A stretch of DNA of 16,893 nt from JALWSI01 sp964569095 [NCBI: uncultured Aquificales bacterium] (GTDB lineage Bacteria; Thermosulfidibacterota; Thermosulfidibacteria; Thermosulfidibacterales). Shown here piece by piece: positions 1 to 6,920 of this stretch (the first letter of the stretch is position 1; the number at the start of each line of letters is the position of its first letter). Position numbers and translations under genes: made by a program. Where the stretch lies: NCBI GenBank assembly GCA_964569095.1, contig CAZMTB010000217.1:1-16893 (forward strand), given 5' to 3'. The notes under the pieces were generated by a model. The model worked only from the letters and a program-made list of their open reading frames with translations. It did no database searches and was not told the DNA's origin.

Positions 1-92
1 TGGAGGAGATGGTTGGGGAGATAGAGGATCCCGAATTGAAGAGCATAGCCAGGAGGCTGTTGAGAAGGGCAGTGGCCAGGTCAGGGGGGTAG
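1..92 (+). CDS. 3' end of an unidentified gene (partial)
   Basis: An open frame enters from the left edge at base 3 and ends at a TAG at 90-92. It gives about 29 residues with an acidic then strongly basic helical tail (segments EEMVGEIEDPELK and RRLLRRAVARSGG). The composition is protein-like and unlike the other two plus frames, one of which stops early and the other of which gives an atypical Gly/Gln-rich peptide. The family cannot be named from so short a tail. It is followed after 75 bases by the DsbC-like gene on the same strand. Confidence 0.55.
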   Translation, partial: EEMVGEIEDPELKSIARRLLRRAVARSGG

Positions 93-101
93 CCTCTCTC
101 C

Positions 102-130
102 TTGCTATGAAATGGTCAAAGCAGTATTAG
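102..130 (+). promoter_or_regulatory. Possible sigma70-type promoter for the DsbC-like gene
   Basis: TTGCTA at 102-107 and TATTAG at 125-130 are separated by 17 bases. Each box matches four of six consensus positions. Transcription would start about 30 bases upstream of the ATG at 168, leaving room for the strong Shine-Dalgarno AAGGAGG at 154-160. The match is weak enough to be chance, and read-through from the upstream gene is equally possible. Confidence 0.3.
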
Positions 131-167
131 GGGTCTCCACATCGAATGAGAAGAAGGAGGTTTCGGT

Positions 168-1007
168 ATGGCCAAGAGGTTTCTGGTAGCGGTTGTGGTC
201 ATGATGGGACTGGTGTTCTGTGGTCCTTCCTGGGCCAAGGAGAAGAGCGAGGTTCCCGCAAAGGTGAAGAACGCCATTCAGGAGATGCTGAACAAGAACT
301 ACAAGGGGCTGGAGATAGTGGACATCTGGGAGACGCCGATAAAGGGGGTCTACGCGGTGGTTCTGGAGAACGAGGCCTTTAGAAAGAACCTCTTCATGTT
401 CAGCGGCGACGGTAAGTACTACTTTCCCTACAACGTGCTTCTCCGCTCGGGAGACGACGAGAACGTGGTTTACGTTGAGGCGGTTAAGAGAGGTGCCATA
501 AAGCTTCCGAAGGGGGCAGACGGAACGAAGCTTGTGGAGAGGGTGAACAAGAAGATGGTTCCCTACGTGGAGGGTAAAAAACCCCCAAGGGACATAATCC
601 TCTACTTTGATCCCTTGGACGTGCGCTCCCGCAAGGAGATCCAGAGGTTGAAGGAGCTTGGATACAAGGCCTACCTGCAGCCCATGTCGTGGATGGGACT
701 TCCCTCCACCAAGGCTTCGATCTTCCTGTGGAGCCTGTGGAAAGAGGGGAAGAAGAAGGAGTTCTTCAAGTACCTCCAGGTGGACGACGAGGAGGCCCTG
801 AAGAAGATGGTGGAGGAGTCCAAGAAGTTCAACGTGGACGATCCCAAGTACAAGGAGATGCTGGACGAGATGGGGAAGGTGAGCTTCTACATCTCTAACC
901 TGAAGGTGAAAGAGCCTCCCCTGCTCTCCATTGGCAACGAGCTGTTTGGGGGGTACATGGGTAAGGAGTTGCTGAAGCTTCACCTCTTTCCCCCGAAGAC
1001 CAAGTGA
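168..1007 (+). CDS. Secreted DsbC-like thioredoxin-fold protein lacking the CxxC active site
   Basis: The protein has 279 residues. The N-terminus is a Sec signal peptide (about 1-23, hydrophobic core VAVVVMMGLVF, likely cleavage after SWA). Residues about 30-110 resemble the DsbC N-terminal dimerisation domain, including a 'LFMFSGDGKYYFPYNVLL' strand pair. Residues about 140-275 look like the DsbC catalytic thioredoxin fold: a first strand 'RDIILYFDP' and a late strand 'EPPLLSIGNELFGGYMG' that matches the cis-proline and 'NG...GY' region of DsbC (P251). Where DsbC has CGYC the sequence reads V152-R-S-R155, and the only cysteine in the protein is C18 in the signal peptide. It therefore cannot be a thiol oxidoreductase or isomerase. 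A periplasmic chaperone or scaffold role, perhaps linked to the nearby cytochrome c genes, is inference. The start is well supported by AAGGAGG seven bases upstream. The fold assignment is by eye and moderately sure. Confidence 0.7.
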   Translation: MAKRFLVAVVVMMGLVFCGPSWAKEKSEVPAKVKNAIQEMLNKNYKGLEIVDIWETPIKGVYAVVLENEAFRKNLFMFSGDGKYYFPYNVLLRSGDDENVVYVEAVKRGAIKLPKGADGTKLVERVNKKMVPYVEGKKPPRDIILYFDPLDVRSRKEIQRLKELGYKAYLQPMSWMGLPSTKASIFLWSLWKEGKKKEFFKYLQVDDEEALKKMVEESKKFNVDDPKYKEMLDEMGKVSFYISNLKVKEPPLLSIGNELFGGYMGKELLKLHLFPPKTK

Positions 1008-1031
1008 ACTGCGAGAAGGGTGGTTTGGTAG

Positions 1032-1811
1032 GTGATACTCTTCAAGACCACCCGTAAACGAGGCAAGCGTGGGGCTCTTCCCCGGGAAGAGCCCCTTCTT
1101 TATCCCTACCAGAGTGGTGACTGGCTTGCCGATCTATCCCCGGTGGTGGTGTTTGCACCCCATCCCGACGACGAGACCTTCGGTTGTGGAGGGTTGCTTC
1201 TCCTGATGAGACGCAAGGGGGGTGAGATCACCTTGGTGGCGGTCACAGACGGTGGTAAGGGGGCGGGGGCAGGAAACGATCCCCGGGGATACGTTGAGAC
1301 CAGGAGGTCAGAGTTCGAACGGGTGGCCGATAGGCTAAACGCGAGGGTCTTCTGGTGGGGCCTCGGGGACAGGGAGGTTGCGGATTGCTCTTCCCAAGTG
1401 GCCGAAAGGGCGAGGGGGCTTCTGGAGGAGGTCTGTCCGGAGGCGGTATTTCTGCCCTCTCCCTGGGAGATCCATCCAGACCACAGGGCGGTCACGGAGG
1501 CGGTTTTGGGTGTGGTGGATCCAGCCATAAAGGTTGTCTTCTACGAGGGGGTGGTGGCCCTAAGGCCCAATACCCTGGTGGACATCTCCCAGGTTGAGGG
1601 AGAGAAGATGGAGTTGATGACCCTCTACTCCTCGCAGGTTGGGGTTTTGCCGTACCACAGGGCAATAGAGGGTCTAAACAGGCATCGTACCCTCACGGTT
1701 CCCAACAGCAGGGCCGCCGAGGCCTTCGTTGTCCTCTCCCCCAAAGAGGCCTCCAAGTTGCTCGACGCGGTGAGGGAGACAGAACGGCTTCTGTTGCCGG
1801 TTTGCCCTTGA
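1032..1811 (+). CDS. PIG-L/LmbE-family zinc-dependent N-deacetylase
   Basis: The protein has 259 residues, normal for the family. The hallmark zinc motif is AxHPDDE: 'FAPHPDDETFGCGG' at 41-54, with H44 and D47 as metal ligands and D46 as likely general base. The second motif 'PSPWEIHPDHRAV' (142-154) supplies the third ligand H151. Members remove acetyl groups from N-acetylglucosamine-type sugars (GlcNAc-PI, GlcNAc-Ins, bacillithiol and mycothiol precursors, lipoglycans), but the substrate cannot be read from the sequence. There is no signal peptide, so it should be cytoplasmic. The GTG start is the first in frame after the previous gene (24 bases away), with only a loose GAAGGG/GGTAG upstream, so the first 30 residues are less certain than the core. 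Its location between a DsbC-like gene and resB gives no functional clue; the glycosyltransferase at the far end of the window is too distant to link. Confidence 0.85.
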   Translation: MILFKTTRKRGKRGALPREEPLLYPYQSGDWLADLSPVVVFAPHPDDETFGCGGLLLLMRRKGGEITLVAVTDGGKGAGAGNDPRGYVETRRSEFERVADRLNARVFWWGLGDREVADCSSQVAERARGLLEEVCPEAVFLPSPWEIHPDHRAVTEAVLGVVDPAIKVVFYEGVVALRPNTLVDISQVEGEKMELMTLYSSQVGVLPYHRAIEGLNRHRTLTVPNSRAAEAFVVLSPKEASKLLDAVRETERLLLPVCP

Positions 1812-1835
1812 CAAAGGAAGGCATTGAGCTACCTT
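1808..1835 (+). promoter_or_regulatory. Possible promoter ahead of resB
   Basis: A perfect -35 consensus TTGACA lies at 1808-1813, overlapping the stop codon of the deacetylase gene. The best-spaced -10 is the poor TACCTT at 1830-1835 (16-base spacer, three of six matches). Transcription would start about 30 bases ahead of the GTG at 1875. Weakly supported. Confidence 0.25.
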
Positions 1836-1874
1836 TCTGCTAATCGGTTTCGTTATTGAGAAAGGAGCCTGGTT

Positions 1875-3296
1875 GTGGCGAAGGAGAAGGCTGAAGAGAG
1901 ATCGTTTCTTGGAAGGCTGATGGGGTTCTTCAGCTCACTGAAGCTCACCATCTTTCTGTTGATCGTGCTCGCAATAACCTCCATTGCAGGAACGGTGATC
2001 CAGCAGCAGGCCTCTGTTCAGGAGTACGTGGCCGAGTACGGTGAGACGGGCTACAGGCTGATAAAGACGTTCATGCTGGACGACATGTACCATTCGTGGT
2101 GGTTCCTCTCCCTCTTGGGATTGCTGATAGTGAACATAGTGGTCTGCTCTTTGGACAAGCTTCCCCGCTCGTGGAGGTTTCTGACCCATCCCGACAAGTG
2201 GCCAGAGAGGGGGAGGCTTAACCAGTATGCACAGAAGGCTCGATGGAGAAGCCCTATGGGCCTGGAAGAGGCTTCTGCCTCTGTGAAGGGGGTCTTTAAG
2301 GAGAGGGGGATCTCCTTTGAAGAGAAGAGGGAAGAGGGTAGCTTCAGGCTTTTTGCCCAGAAGGGCCAGATAAACCGGATAGGGGTTACTATTACCCACC
2401 TGTCGGTGATTGCCATCGTGCTTGGAGGCATAATAGGGGGAATATGGGGTTTCCAGGGAAACATGGCCATCATAGAGGGGGAGTCTACTCCCAACGTTAT
2501 TCTAAGGGACATGCAGCACCGAATAGTTCTTCCCTTCTCGGTGAGGTGCGACTCCTTTGATGTCACCTTCTACCCTGGCACGGGGATGCCCAAGGAGTAC
2601 AAGAGCGTTCTCTCCATAGTGGAGGGCAATCGCACCGTGTTGACCAAGGCCATCAGGGTAAACCACCCCTTGGTCTACAAGGGAATCCGCTTCTACCAGG
2701 CCAGTTACGGTACCGTCAGCAACGAGAGAGGGGTACTAACGCTGGTGGTGACCCCTAAGGAAGGGGGAAAGCCCAAGGAGGTCTCCGTCAGGGTTGGGGG
2801 GGAGACGAAGATTGACAACAACACCACCCTGAAACTCGTTGGGTTCTATCCCGACCTGGTGCTTGGAGAGCACAACCAACCCATGAGCCGCTCTGACGAG
2901 CTGAGAAACCCCGCGGCCTTGCTTGAGATACGCAGAAACGGGGAGTTTCTGGGACGTTCCTGGCTCTTCGCCTTTCATCCCAACATTCACAGCTCTCCCT
3001 CTGTACCCTACACATTCCGCTACGTGCGGTTCAAGGGGTTGCAGTACACGGGGATACAGGTCTCCAAGGATCCTGGTGTGTGGGTGGTCTGGACGGGATG
3101 CATTCTGATGATACTCGGTCTCGTGATCACCTTCTTCGTCTCTCACAGGCGCTGGTGGGTTCTGGTGGAGACCAGGGGAGACAAGAGCGAGATCCTGGTT
3201 GCTGGTAGCACCAATCGCAACAGGACCGCCTTTGAGAAGGCCTTTGCCGAGCTGGTGGAGGCCATGAAAGAGAGAACCGCGAAAGGAGATAAGTGA
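1875..3296 (+). CDS. resB: ResB/Ccs1-type cytochrome c biogenesis protein
   Basis: The protein has 473 residues. ResB and CcsA form the system II cytochrome c synthase, which carries haem across the membrane and attaches it to apocytochrome CxxCH motifs outside. Four membrane segments are visible at about 24-43, 75-92, 170-192 and 402-422. A large extracytoplasmic domain lies between the third and fourth. Family signatures are '[18 protein letters not shown]' at 262-279 and '[15 protein letters not shown]' at 389-403 just before the last helix. Histidines at H175 (third helix) and H424 (end of the fourth) sit where haem-relevant residues are expected, but I assign no role by sequence alone. 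The start is GTG with AAAGGAG seven bases upstream (1861-1867). The next gene, ccsA, begins at its stop codon, so the two should be co-translated. Confidence 0.95.
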   Translation: MAKEKAEERSFLGRLMGFFSSLKLTIFLLIVLAITSIAGTVIQQQASVQEYVAEYGETGYRLIKTFMLDDMYHSWWFLSLLGLLIVNIVVCSLDKLPRSWRFLTHPDKWPERGRLNQYAQKARWRSPMGLEEASASVKGVFKERGISFEEKREEGSFRLFAQKGQINRIGVTITHLSVIAIVLGGIIGGIWGFQGNMAIIEGESTPNVILRDMQHRIVLPFSVRCDSFDVTFYPGTGMPKEYKSVLSIVEGNRTVLTKAIRVNHPLVYKGIRFYQASYGTVSNERGVLTLVVTPKEGGKPKEVSVRVGGETKIDNNTTLKLVGFYPDLVLGEHNQPMSRSDELRNPAALLEIRRNGEFLGRSWLFAFHPNIHSSPSVPYTFRYVRFKGLQYTGIQVSKDPGVWVVWTGCILMILGLVITFFVSHRRWWVLVETRGDKSEILVAGSTNRNRTAFEKAFAELVEAMKERTAKGDK

Positions 3297-4180
3297 TGGG
3301 AGAGGCTGCAGTGGCTCACGCCACCTTGGACACAAAGCTGATAAGCTATGTCATATTCGTCTATTTGGCAGCGGTTGTATTCTACATCAGCTACCTTCCC
3401 TACCGGAACAAGACCCTTGGGCGCATAGCCACGGGGACCCTTCTCCTCGGATTTCTGATGGAGACCGCGGCCATAATTGCCAGAACGGTGATCTCCTACC
3501 AGCTGGGATGGGGACACGCGCCCTTCACCAACCTGTACGAGTCCATGGTGTTCTTCTCGTGGTCCATAGCCCTGCTCTACCTTGTGCTGGAATGGAAGTA
3601 CAAGAACAAGGTGATAGGTGCCTTCGTGGTGCCCTGGGCCTTCCTAACCCTGGCCTACACCACCATCGGCCCGGGGATAAGGACCGAGGTTGAACCCCTC
3701 ATACCCGCCCTGCAGAGCAACTGGTTGATTGCCCACGTGATCACCTGTTTCCTTGGATACGCCGCCTTTGCCGTCTCCTTCGGGGCCAGCATCATGTACC
3801 TCATAAAGGCCAGGGGCGAGGGCAAGGGGGATACCAAGAAGGATGGTGGCCAGGGCTTTGTTAGCTACCTTCCAGACCTGAAGGTTCTTGACGAGATAAA
3901 CTACAAGTCCGTGATCATAGGCTTTGCCCTGTTGACCCTTGGCATCATCACCGGTTCTGCGTGGGCAAACTACGCCTGGGGTTCATACTGGAGCTGGGAT
4001 CCCAAGGAGACCTGGTCACTCATAACCTGGTTCATCTACGCCACCTTCCTTCACGCCAGGTACACCAGGGGATGGCAGGGGAAACGCACCGCCTACATAT
4101 CCATAGTGGGATTTGCGGCGGTCATATTCACCTATCTGGGAGTGAACCTGATCATATCGGGGCTCCACAGCTATGCCTAA
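3296..4180 (+). CDS. ccsA: CcsA/ResC cytochrome c synthase subunit (WWD haem handling protein)
   Basis: The protein has 294 residues, mostly hydrophobic, with about eight membrane segments. The tryptophan-rich WWD domain that binds haem is plain at 228-245 ('[18 protein letters not shown]'). H147 ('[11 protein letters not shown]') and H291 ('GLHSYA') flank it as the two external haem-ligand histidines. H253 ('FLHAR') fits the membrane histidine; the spacing from 253 to 291 matches that known in fused CcsBA proteins. I chose ATG 3296 because AAAGGAG at 3282-3288 is seven bases upstream. A GTG at 3293 is in frame but only four bases from that site. The resB stop TGA (3294-3296) shares its last base with the ATG. 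With resB it forms the complete system II synthase. Its 3' end overlaps argD by eight bases. Confidence 0.95.
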   Translation: MGEAAVAHATLDTKLISYVIFVYLAAVVFYISYLPYRNKTLGRIATGTLLLGFLMETAAIIARTVISYQLGWGHAPFTNLYESMVFFSWSIALLYLVLEWKYKNKVIGAFVVPWAFLTLAYTTIGPGIRTEVEPLIPALQSNWLIAHVITCFLGYAAFAVSFGASIMYLIKARGEGKGDTKKDGGQGFVSYLPDLKVLDEINYKSVIIGFALLTLGIITGSAWANYAWGSYWSWDPKETWSLITWFIYATFLHARYTRGWQGKRTAYISIVGFAAVIFTYLGVNLIISGLHSYA

Positions 4181-5372
4181 GGGCAACTCCCACTGGGTTG
4201 ATCTGACCGGTCGCTGCGTGGCGGCAACCTACAACCGTTACCCCGTTGCCCTGGTGAAGGGAGAGGGATGCAGGGTTTGGGATGCCGACGGCAAGGAGTA
4301 CCTCGACTGTGCTGCGGGGATAGCCGTCTCTTCCCTCGGCCACGGGTACCCTCCCCTGGTTGAGGCGATATCCAGGCAGGCGGCGGAGCTTCTGCACGTC
4401 TCAAACCTCTACCACATTCCCCAGCAGGCCCAGCTTGCCTGTCTTCTGGTGGAGAACTCCTTTGCAGACAGGGTCTTCTTCTGCAACTCGGGGGCGGAGG
4501 CCAACGAGGGTGCAATAAAGCTGGTGCGGCGCTACCACCTCGAGAGGGGAGATCCCGAGCGGTTCGAGGTGGTCACCATGAACGCCTCCTTTCACGGTAG
4601 AACCTGGATGACCATTGCGGCCACGGGACAAGAGAAGGTGAAGAGGGGGTTCTCTCCCTTGCCCCAGGGATTCGTACACGTGCCCTTCGGTGACATTGGT
4701 GCGTTGAGGAAGGTTGTGGGTTCCAGGACTGCGGCGGTGATGGTTGAGCCCATCCAGGGAGAGGGTGGGGTGATACCTCCCCCTGAGGGCTACCTGGAAG
4801 AGGTGGAGGAGTTGTGTAGAGAGAGGGGGGCCTTGCTGGTACTGGACGAGGTTCAGACGGGCGTGGGCCGTACGGGCACCCTGTTTGCCTACCAGCATCA
4901 CGGGATAACCCCCCACGTGGTCACCTTGGCAAAGGGGCTGGGGGGAGGTGTGCCCATTGGTGCAGTTCTATTCACCGATGAGGTGGCCGGGGGGCTTCCG
5001 GCGGGCAGCCACGCATCAACCTTTGGGGGCAACTACTTGGCCTGTGCTGCGGGACTGGTGGTGGTTAGCACCCTGTTGTCCAAGGGGTTTCTCGAAGGGG
5101 TGCGTAGTAAGGGCGAGCTTCTGATGCGCCTCTTGAGGAGGGTGGCCGACGACTCTCCTGTGGTCTCCGAGGTGAGGGGACGGGGACTGATGGTGGGGGT
5201 TCAGTTCTGCGATGCCGTAGCGGGAGAGGTGGTCTCCCGACTCATGGAGGCGGGGGTGTTGACGGTTCCCGCGGGGGATAGGGTGGTTAGGTTCTTGCCG
5301 CCCCTTACCATCTCCGAAGAGGAGCTGGGTGAGGCGGTGGAGAGGTTTGTGGGGGTGATTGAGACCCTCTAA
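4173..5372 (+). CDS. argD: Acetylornithine aminotransferase (class III, PLP-dependent)
   Basis: The protein has 399 residues, full family length. It transfers an amino group from glutamate to N-acetylglutamate semialdehyde in arginine synthesis; close relatives also act on succinyl-diaminopimelate or ornithine. The N-terminal '[19 protein letters not shown]' (19-37) is characteristic of ArgD. The PLP site is visible: '[13 protein letters not shown]' (105-117), 'SFHGRT' (139-144), '[14 protein letters not shown]' (222-235) with D225 under the PLP ring, and K254 in '[14 protein letters not shown]' as Schiff-base lysine. The C-terminus '[14 protein letters not shown]' is also typical. The ATG lies inside the last codons of ccsA, with no clear Shine-Dalgarno, so translation probably depends on ribosomes leaving ccsA. 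No other arg gene is present, so its job could also be a related acyl-ornithine or diaminopimelate step. Confidence 0.93.
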   Translation: MPKGNSHWVDLTGRCVAATYNRYPVALVKGEGCRVWDADGKEYLDCAAGIAVSSLGHGYPPLVEAISRQAAELLHVSNLYHIPQQAQLACLLVENSFADRVFFCNSGAEANEGAIKLVRRYHLERGDPERFEVVTMNASFHGRTWMTIAATGQEKVKRGFSPLPQGFVHVPFGDIGALRKVVGSRTAAVMVEPIQGEGGVIPPPEGYLEEVEELCRERGALLVLDEVQTGVGRTGTLFAYQHHGITPHVVTLAKGLGGGVPIGAVLFTDEVAGGLPAGSHASTFGGNYLACAAGLVVVSTLLSKGFLEGVRSKGELLMRLLRRVADDSPVVSEVRGRGLMVGVQFCDAVAGEVVSRLMEAGVLTVPAGDRVVRFLPPLTISEEELGEAVERFVGVIETL

Positions 5373-5384
5373 GTGGTCTCCCCC
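5351..5384 (+). repeat. Hairpin spanning the argD stop codon
   Basis: GAGACC (5361-5366) pairs with GGTCTC (5375-5380) around an eight-base loop that contains the TAA stop. After a five-base bulge on the left, GGGG (within 5351-5355) can pair with CCCC (5381-5384). No T-run follows directly; a seven-T run lies at 5408-5414. It may slow or end transcription or protect the mRNA end, but it is not a textbook intrinsic terminator. Confidence 0.4.
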
Positions 5385-5472
5385 GGTTCCTAACTCTCCT
5401 GCGACCGTTTTTTTCTCCCTTGCGGTATGTTGAGCCGATGGAAGAGTCCTGAACTTTACGGAGGAGGGATTG

Positions 5473-5571
5473 ATGGGGGTCCTGTGCCCCTCGGGTAGTG
5501 GTGCTGCTTCTTTGGTGTCCACAGGCCTATGTTTCTCTTTTGGTGATGTGATAGCCGCGTCGTCGCTGTGA
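5473..5571 (+). CDS. Possible 32-codon small ORF
   Basis: An ATG at 5473 follows a strong Shine-Dalgarno run GGAGGAGGG at 5460-5468 and opens 32 codons to a TGA at 5569-5571. The peptide is small-residue rich (Ser, Gly, Ala) with two cysteines, starting MGVLCPSGSGAASLVS. It has no resemblance I recognise. It is the only start in the argD-ATPase gap with a good ribosome site, but composition is not clearly protein-like and chance is a real option. Confidence 0.2.
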   Translation: MGVLCPSGSGAASLVSTGLCFSFGDVIAASSL

Positions 5572-5602
5572 GATGGAGAGGAGGTCTGGCTTAAATCTCA
5601 TC

Positions 5603-5630
5603 TTGACTTTCAATCTAACCGGGTTAAACT
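5603..5630 (+). promoter_or_regulatory. Promoter of the DUF4143 ATPase gene, giving a probable leaderless mRNA
   Basis: TTGACT (5603-5608, five of six) and TAAACT (5625-5630, four of six) are separated by 16 bases. Only six bases separate the -10 from the ATG at 5637, so transcription should begin at or within a base or two of the start codon. No Shine-Dalgarno exists upstream of that ATG, which agrees with leaderless translation. Confidence 0.55.
5616..5626. promoter_or_regulatory. 11-bp palindrome at the ATPase promoter, possible operator
   Basis: TAACC-G-GGTTA is a perfect inverted repeat with one central base. It covers the end of the spacer and the first two bases of the -10 box, where a bound repressor would block RNA polymerase. 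It is short, so chance cannot be excluded. Confidence 0.3.
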
Positions 5631-5636
5631 GAAACT

Positions 5637-6890
5637 ATGTTTATAGAAAGATCCGTTTACGGGGAGCTGGTGGACCACCTGGAGAGGAGAGAGATCTCTC
5701 TCATTATCGGTCCGAGACAGGCTGGTAAGACCACCCTTATGCTTAGACTGCAGGAGGAGCTGGAGAGGAGAGGGGAAAGGACTCTCTTCCTCAGCCTTGA
5801 CTTCGATAGGGATATTCCGGCCTTTGAGTCTCAAACCGCCCTCTTGAATAGGGTGGAGTTGGAGATGGGGAAGAGGGGAGGGGTGATCTTCGTTGACGAG
5901 ATACAGCGTAGGGAAAACGCCGGCATCTTTCTCAAGGGTCTGTTCGACATGGGTATCCCTTACAAACTGGTGGTGAGTGGCTCTGGGAGCCTGGAACTTA
6001 AAGAGAAGATATACGAGTCTCTTGTGGGGAGAAAGCGTGTTTTTAGGGTGAACACGGTCTCCCTCAAAGAGTTTATGGATTTCAAAACGGGTTACAGGTA
6101 TCGCGGAAAGATCCGGAGGTTTGCCGAGACCTTCCCTGGTGAGGCTCGTGCCCTGCTTGAAGAGTACATGATGTTTGGGGGCTATCCCCGGGTAGTGTTG
6201 GAAGAGACATTGGAAGAGAAGGTGTCCACCCTGGATGAGATATTCTCCAGCTATGTGGAGAGAGACATCTCTTATCTGCTGGGGGTAGAGAAGATAGATG
6301 CCTACAGAACCCTTCTGAAGCTGTTGGCGGCTCAAACGGGCGGGCTTTTGAACCTTCAAGAGCTTTCTTCTATGGCAGGCATATCCCTGCCTACTCTGAA
6401 GAAGTACCTTACGTATGCCCAGAAAACCTTTGTTATCTCCTTGGTGCCTCCCTTCTTCAGGAACGTGAGGAAGGAGGTGAGGCGGGCCAAGACGGTTTAC
6501 TTCCACGACTTGGGCTTGCGCAACTTCGTTCTGGGACATCCTTACAGACTCCTATCCCCAGAAGAGAGAGGCTTTCTATTTCAAAACCTGGTGTTCAGGG
6601 TTCTGAGTGATGGCCATTCTCGCAGCAATGTGGATATTCGTTACTGGAGAACCGCCAGCAAGGCGGAGGTTGACTTCGTCGTCGAGGTGGGTTCCGAGAT
6701 CGTACCCGTGGAGGTGAAGTGGACCAAGAAGACGCCGAAAGTCTCCCGCTCTCTCAGAAGCTTTTTGGATAGGTACCAGCCGAAAGAGGCCTGGATCGTA
6801 ACTCCTGGCTCTCGGTCTCACAGAGAGGTTGGAGGAACCATTGTTAAGGTTATGACCATCTGGGACCTGGTCCACACCTGTTACGGTTGA
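5637..6890 (+). CDS. AAA_14/DUF4143-family ATPase
   Basis: The protein has 417 residues, full length for this family of prokaryotic ATPases. The N-terminal AAA+ domain shows Walker A 'GPRQAGKT' (25-32), Walker B 'VIFVDEIQ' (83-90) and sensor-1 'VVSGSGS' (112-118). A winged-helix-like part ('LNLQELSSMAGISLPTLKKY', 238-257) is followed by the DUF4143 region, ending in a nuclease-like core: 'AEVDFVVE' (343-350) then 'VPVEVKW' (356-362), i.e. D346, E359 and K361 in a PD-(D/E)xK-like arrangement. The family is widespread and patchy, especially in thermophiles. Its cellular role is not settled. The gene stands alone between two unrelated gene clusters, with its own promoter and no partner, and by eye it and its upstream region are somewhat richer in A+T than the neighbours, which fits horizontal acquisition. 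The ATG start fits the usual family N-terminus. Confidence 0.9.
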   Translation: MFIERSVYGELVDHLERREISLIIGPRQAGKTTLMLRLQEELERRGERTLFLSLDFDRDIPAFESQTALLNRVELEMGKRGGVIFVDEIQRRENAGIFLKGLFDMGIPYKLVVSGSGSLELKEKIYESLVGRKRVFRVNTVSLKEFMDFKTGYRYRGKIRRFAETFPGEARALLEEYMMFGGYPRVVLEETLEEKVSTLDEIFSSYVERDISYLLGVEKIDAYRTLLKLLAAQTGGLLNLQELSSMAGISLPTLKKYLTYAQKTFVISLVPPFFRNVRKEVRRAKTVYFHDLGLRNFVLGHPYRLLSPEERGFLFQNLVFRVLSDGHSRSNVDIRYWRTASKAEVDFVVEVGSEIVPVEVKWTKKTPKVSRSLRSFLDRYQPKEAWIVTPGSRSHREVGGTIVKVMTIWDLVHTCYG

Positions 6891-6920
6891 GCCCGATAAA
6901 GCCTGTCTATTATTTGTCCT

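Noticed and set aside
105-983. 292-codon open frame on the minus strand opposite the DsbC-like gene
   Set aside because: Leu/His-rich shadow translation of a gene with a signal peptide and good ribosome site; it has no recognisable domain.
5408-5414. Seven-T run after argD as an intrinsic terminator
   Set aside because: No hairpin immediately precedes it; the nearest stem ends about 24 bases upstream.
5610-6539. 309-codon minus-strand frame opposite the ATPase gene
   Set aside because: Covers an unmistakable AAA ATPase with Walker motifs; the antisense product shows no motif and reads as a shadow.
6891-6920. Possible bidirectional terminator between the convergent ATPase and SbcC-like genes
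   Set aside because: Only 30 bases, with no stable inverted repeat and no T-run on either strand.
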